Below are positions 48,915 to 51,388 of a stretch of 51,388 nucleotides of DNA, piece after piece. The stretch is from a virus. Under the pieces are notes generated by a model. It had not been told where the DNA came from. It saw nothing but the letters and a program-made list of their open reading frames with translations, and did not search any database. Position numbers and translations under genes: made by a program. The stretch covers positions 1 to 51,388 of the IMG/VR virus record IMGVR_UViG_3300044673_000514; one strand, written 5' to 3'. Each line of letters starts with the position of its first letter. The stretch's first letter is position 1.

Positions 48915-48945
48915 GCTTCTCCCCTATGCTGGGGGAAAGCTTTTT
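48915..48945 (+). terminator. rho-independent terminator after the RNA polymerase operon
   Basis: GCTTCTCCCC (48915-48924) pairs with GGGGGAAAGC (48931-48940) around a TATGCT loop, with one mismatch, followed by TTTTT (48941-48945). It lies 15 bases after the stop at 48900 and should end the transcript that begins near 40170. Confidence 0.8.
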
Positions 48946-49001
48946 GCTGACACACCTTCGCTGGCCTAGCTTTTAGGACCAGTTCGAATCAGGAGACCCG
49001 C

Positions 49002-50279
49002 ATGGGCATGTTCAAGCGCGCAGCGGTCCGCGGCATGGCGCACACGATGGTTCGCCGCAACGTGATCGCTTTCCCCTCGAAGTTGGCCATGGATGCAGCC
49101 GTCGACGCCGTGGCCGACAGCATGCCCATGCCGGAGCTGCCGGAAGGTGGCCACGACCCGGAGCAGGTCGCAGTCGTCGCCCAGAAGCTGATGGAGATCG
49201 CTCACCAGCTCCAGGAGCAGGCTGGCATCGGCACCATGCCGGGCGCGCCGCCCGAGGCCACGCCGCTGCCGAAGGAGCCGCCTGGCGGTGGTCCGCCCTC
49301 CGAGGAGTCGAAGGACGCCGCGAAGGAAGCCGCCTGGCTCCACAAGAGCGCCGCGTACCTGCCCGTCGAGCAGCACGCGACCGACGCCGTCGTCGCCATC
49401 ATGCACAAGACCGCGGCGGAGGAGCAGGCCAAGCAGGCCAACGCCTCGGGCGCGCTCATGCACGGCGGGGACAAGCCGAACACGGCCGCCGAGGCCGCGA
49501 AGAACGACTCGGTCGCCGCGCTCGATCGCAAGCAGCGCCCGGACGGCGAGTACACGGGGACCAACGGCCACACGTCGCTCGAGACCGCCAAGGGTGAGCT
49601 CGGCCACCAGGGCGCGGCCACGGTGCAGCCGACCAACTCGCCGAGCGGCACGAACTCGGTGAACTCCGACGCGCACAAGCAGGCCGCCCTGCGACTGCGG
49701 GCGGCGCTGAGCAAGCAGGCGTCGAGCCTGATCGGTGTCGCGAGTCCCGGCTCGACGAAGAACAAGGAGAACGACGCGGCGATGACCGACTCGGTCGCGA
49801 AGCTCGATCTCAAGAACCGTCCCGCGGGCGCCTACCAGGTCTCCCCGGGCGGCGCGAACTTCTCGGAGCCGCAGGCCGCGCGGATCGGCACCGAGCAGAA
49901 GCACCCCATGGCCCCGACGAACACGCCGAGCGGCACGAACTCGGTGATGCAGGCGTCGAAGCTCAGCGCCGAGGACGAGGCGTTCGTGCTCACGTTCCGC
50001 AAGTGCGCGTCGGACGTCATGACGTCGCTCCCGGAGGTCTTCACCGAGGCCGAGAAGATCGCGGCCGTGAAGGCGATGATGGGCCTCGACCGCGACGGTC
50101 GGCAGGCGTGGATCCTCGACGCGCACGCCAAGGTGGCGGCGGCGAAGACCAACCAGAACACCGACCACAACAAGTACCGCCGCGACCCCGAGCACAAGGA
50201 CGAGATCGGCGACCCGCAGACGAAGGAGAGCGCGCTGCTCGACGCCGTCCGCGCGGCGGCCAACACCCCGGCGGCCTGA
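49002..50279 (+). CDS. putative virion protein with internal repeats, 425 aa
   Basis: The ATG at 49002 follows an AGGAG site. Two repeats are visible. One starts KNDSVAALDRKQRPDGEY and ends PTNSPSGTNSV. The other starts TDSVAKLDLKNRPAGAYQ and ends PTNTPSGTNSV. Around them are Lys/Ala-rich helices (LHKSAAYLPVEQHATDAVVA, FRKCASDVMTSLPEVFTEAE) and a proline-rich segment near residue 80. The repeat unit (about 75-95 residues) and the isolated transcription unit with strong terminators on both sides suggest an abundant structural or scaffold-like product. No family was recognised. Confidence 0.72.
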   Translation: MGMFKRAAVRGMAHTMVRRNVIAFPSKLAMDAAVDAVADSMPMPELPEGGHDPEQVAVVAQKLMEIAHQLQEQAGIGTMPGAPPEATPLPKEPPGGGPPSEESKDAAKEAAWLHKSAAYLPVEQHATDAVVAIMHKTAAEEQAKQANASGALMHGGDKPNTAAEAAKNDSVAALDRKQRPDGEYTGTNGHTSLETAKGELGHQGAATVQPTNSPSGTNSVNSDAHKQAALRLRAALSKQASSLIGVASPGSTKNKENDAAMTDSVAKLDLKNRPAGAYQVSPGGANFSEPQAARIGTEQKHPMAPTNTPSGTNSVMQASKLSAEDEAFVLTFRKCASDVMTSLPEVFTEAEKIAAVKAMMGLDRDGRQAWILDAHAKVAAAKTNQNTDHNKYRRDPEHKDEIGDPQTKESALLDAVRAAANTPAA

Positions 50280-50300
50280 GCACCGGATGAGCAGTGACGA

Positions 50301-50345
50301 AGGGCCGAGTAGTTCACAGGGTGAGCTGCTCGGCCCTCGCCTTTT
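50301..50345 (+). terminator. strong rho-independent terminator
   Basis: A long stem joins AGGGCCGAG (50301-50309) with CTCGGCCCT (50329-50337) and continues inward through TAGTTCAC/GTGAGCTG, with G-T pairs, to a three-base loop. It is followed by TCGCC and TTTT (50342-50345). It lies 22 bases after the stop at 50279. Confidence 0.85.
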
Positions 50346-50358
50346 CCCCCTCCGAAAC

Positions 50359-50369
50359 CTATACTTCGC
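50359..50369 (+). promoter_or_regulatory. candidate promoter CTATACTTCGC before the last gene
   Basis: CTATACTTCGC lies between a terminator and the ATG at 50393, 34 bases before it. It is identical to the box at 40170-40180. Its position right after a terminator makes a promoter role likely. No matching -35 element is evident, as in phage late promoters that consist of a -10 box alone. Confidence 0.5.
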
Positions 50370-50392
50370 GTGTCGTCTCTCAGGAGCACCGC

Positions 50393-51388
50393 ATGCCGAT
50401 GATGTCTCCCCGTACGCAAGGCTTGGCCGCACAGAGCAACTCGGGCGATCAGGCCAAAATGCTGTTCGAGAAGGGTTTCTCGGACATGGCGTACAACGTC
50501 TTGATCAACAAGCTCCCGAACATCAGCCCGGATGTGGTGACGTTCAAGATCCTGGACAGCGATGCCGAAATCGGCGCCGGTGTCGGCGCCTTCGTGCTGT
50601 CGCGCAACAGCCAGGTGCTGTACATTCCGGTCGTGCTGGCTGAGAATCAGATCAAGCCCATCGAGATCATGTACTACAAGAAGATGAACGTCTTCATGCC
50701 GCTCACGAAGGAGTGGCTGCAAGAGGTCGACAAGCTCGCTCTCGGCGAGATGGGCAAGAGCGTCGCGCCACCCACCACGCTGTCGACCGACGTGGACATC
50801 CGCAACACCGTGGTGCCGCCGACCACCGGCCGGTACAGCTACGCGTCGGATCAGACGCTGGGCGTGCGGACGGTGTTTGAGGAGGCTCGCCATCACGACG
50901 GTGCCCCGACGAAACTGGCGTTCATGCAGTTCCTCGAGACGGCGCCGAATCGCGTGAAGAAGGCCATGGCGCGCCTCTTCGAGACCAACCACACGCTGCT
51001 CAAGCAGGCCGCGTCGTTCTACGGCACCCAGAACGTGATCAACGCGCTCGCGGTGCGCACCGAGAAGGTGGCCGACTACGGCGCCAACCTGTCGCGCACG
51101 GGTGCGCTGTACGTCGCAGACAAGAAGACGAAGAGCAGCGACTTCAAGTCGATCTTCGGGCCTGACGCGGGCTTGGCGTTCACTGGCGTGTCGCTCAAGG
51201 GCTACTTCGCCAAGGATGATCGCAAGAACCTCAACCGCGCGATGAAGGTCGAGCACTTCCAGCGACTTCAGGAACCGAAGGAGCCCGGCGTGTACCGCCT
51301 GTGGCGCGCCGACGGCAAACCTGTGCTCGCGCTCATCTTCGACAACCCGATCGCGCTGGGCGGGCACGTCAGCGACCGCAAGCAAGGT
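50393..51388 (+). CDS. hypothetical structural-type protein (3' end beyond the window)
   Basis: The ATG at 50393 follows CAGGAG with good spacing, and the frame stays open for 332 codons to the window edge. It starts MPMMSPRTQGLAAQSNSGDQ. It continues with helical and beta segments: LFEKGFSDMAYNVLINKLPN, VLYIPVVLAENQIKPIEIMY, YKKMNVFMPLTKEWLQEVDK, and KAMARLFETNHTLLKQAASF. It ends in this window with FDNPIALGGHVSDRKQG. It has its own promoter box and the upstream terminator, consistent with a highly expressed late gene. No family was recognised. Good codon use and length make it a real gene. Confidence 0.8.
   Translation, partial: MPMMSPRTQGLAAQSNSGDQAKMLFEKGFSDMAYNVLINKLPNISPDVVTFKILDSDAEIGAGVGAFVLSRNSQVLYIPVVLAENQIKPIEIMYYKKMNVFMPLTKEWLQEVDKLALGEMGKSVAPPTTLSTDVDIRNTVVPPTTGRYSYASDQTLGVRTVFEEARHHDGAPTKLAFMQFLETAPNRVKKAMARLFETNHTLLKQAASFYGTQNVINALAVRTEKVADYGANLSRTGALYVADKKTKSSDFKSIFGPDAGLAFTGVSLKGYFAKDDRKNLNRAMKVEHFQRLQEPKEPGVYRLWRADGKPVLALIFDNPIALGGHVSDRKQG

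Noticed and set aside
48924-48930. CTATGCT as another copy of the promoter box
   Set aside because: It forms the loop and loop-closing base of a convincing terminator hairpin with a following T run.
48966-51385. Long minus-strand ORFs of 488 and 517 residues at the right end
   Set aside because: Both cross a strong plus-strand terminator and lie opposite two plus-strand genes with good ribosome sites and codon use.
1-51388. CRISPR arrays, tRNA genes and insertion sequences
   Set aside because: No regularly spaced direct repeats, tRNA cloverleafs or transposase genes were seen by eye; a dedicated search was not possible.

Overview
The window is a GC-rich stretch of a large tailed double-stranded DNA bacteriophage (or a prophage or metagenomic phage contig). 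It carries a terminase large subunit, a portal protein, a holin-like protein and a full replication set. Genes are packed head to tail with 1-8 base start/stop overlaps. No tRNA or rRNA genes, CRISPR array or bacterial housekeeping operons were seen. The host cannot be named. The GC content and a cobalamin-dependent ribonucleotide reductase only suggest a GC-rich environmental bacterium.

Layout. (1) 1-823 (+): end of a gene, a frameshifted small ORF and a membrane protein. (2) 820-7724 (-): nucleotide and replication operon with an AEP/D5-type primase-helicase, a RuvC-like resolvase, class II ribonucleotide reductase and small proteins. (3) 7725-8658: a noncoding divergent region with about 15 GGWCC-centred boxes, a candidate origin or operator array. 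(4) 8659-10038 (+): two paralogous proteins of unknown, possibly virion, role. (5) 10039-14916 (-): a translationally coupled cassette of a VWA/metallopeptidase protein, a Cys-rich protein, a retron-like reverse transcriptase with a Cys-rich insertion, and another Cys-rich protein. The MoxR-type AAA+ ATPase expected to partner the VWA protein lies at 16637-17914 on the same strand. Two plus-strand genes sit between them. (6) 17944-19548 (+): terminase large subunit, followed by about 590 bp of noncoding DNA holding four tandem copies of an inverted-repeat, hairpin-rich module. (7) 20139-29959 (-): DnaQ-type exonuclease, two small LSm/Hfq-like candidates, a UDG-exonuclease-PolA polymerase, a DnaG-type primase-helicase, a RecB/Cas4-like nuclease and an SSB candidate. 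(8) 30072-30905 (+): a sigma factor with an inserted zinc ribbon. (9) 30906-36399 (-): ParB-like protein, small zinc proteins, a second RecB/Cas4-like nuclease and an SNF2-type helicase. (10) 36444-39196 (+): HNH protein, portal and a small protein; then a minus-strand zinc-finger protein. (11) 40183-51388 (+): a multisubunit-type RNA polymerase made of a beta/beta-prime-N fusion and a separately encoded beta-prime C-terminal part. Between the two lie a ferritin-like gene, a holin-like gene and two small genes. Putative virion genes follow.

Working together: the minus-strand operons supply dNTPs, priming, polymerisation, recombination and partition-like functions. The phage RNA polymerase and zinc-ribbon sigma factor probably drive a phage-specific expression class. 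A recurrent CTATACTTCG-type box lies upstream of the RNA polymerase gene and of the gene at 50393. The most unusual items are the four-copy structured module beside the terminase, the reverse transcriptase inside a MoxR/VWA cassette, and a pyrophosphatase-like domain embedded in the beta part of the RNA polymerase.
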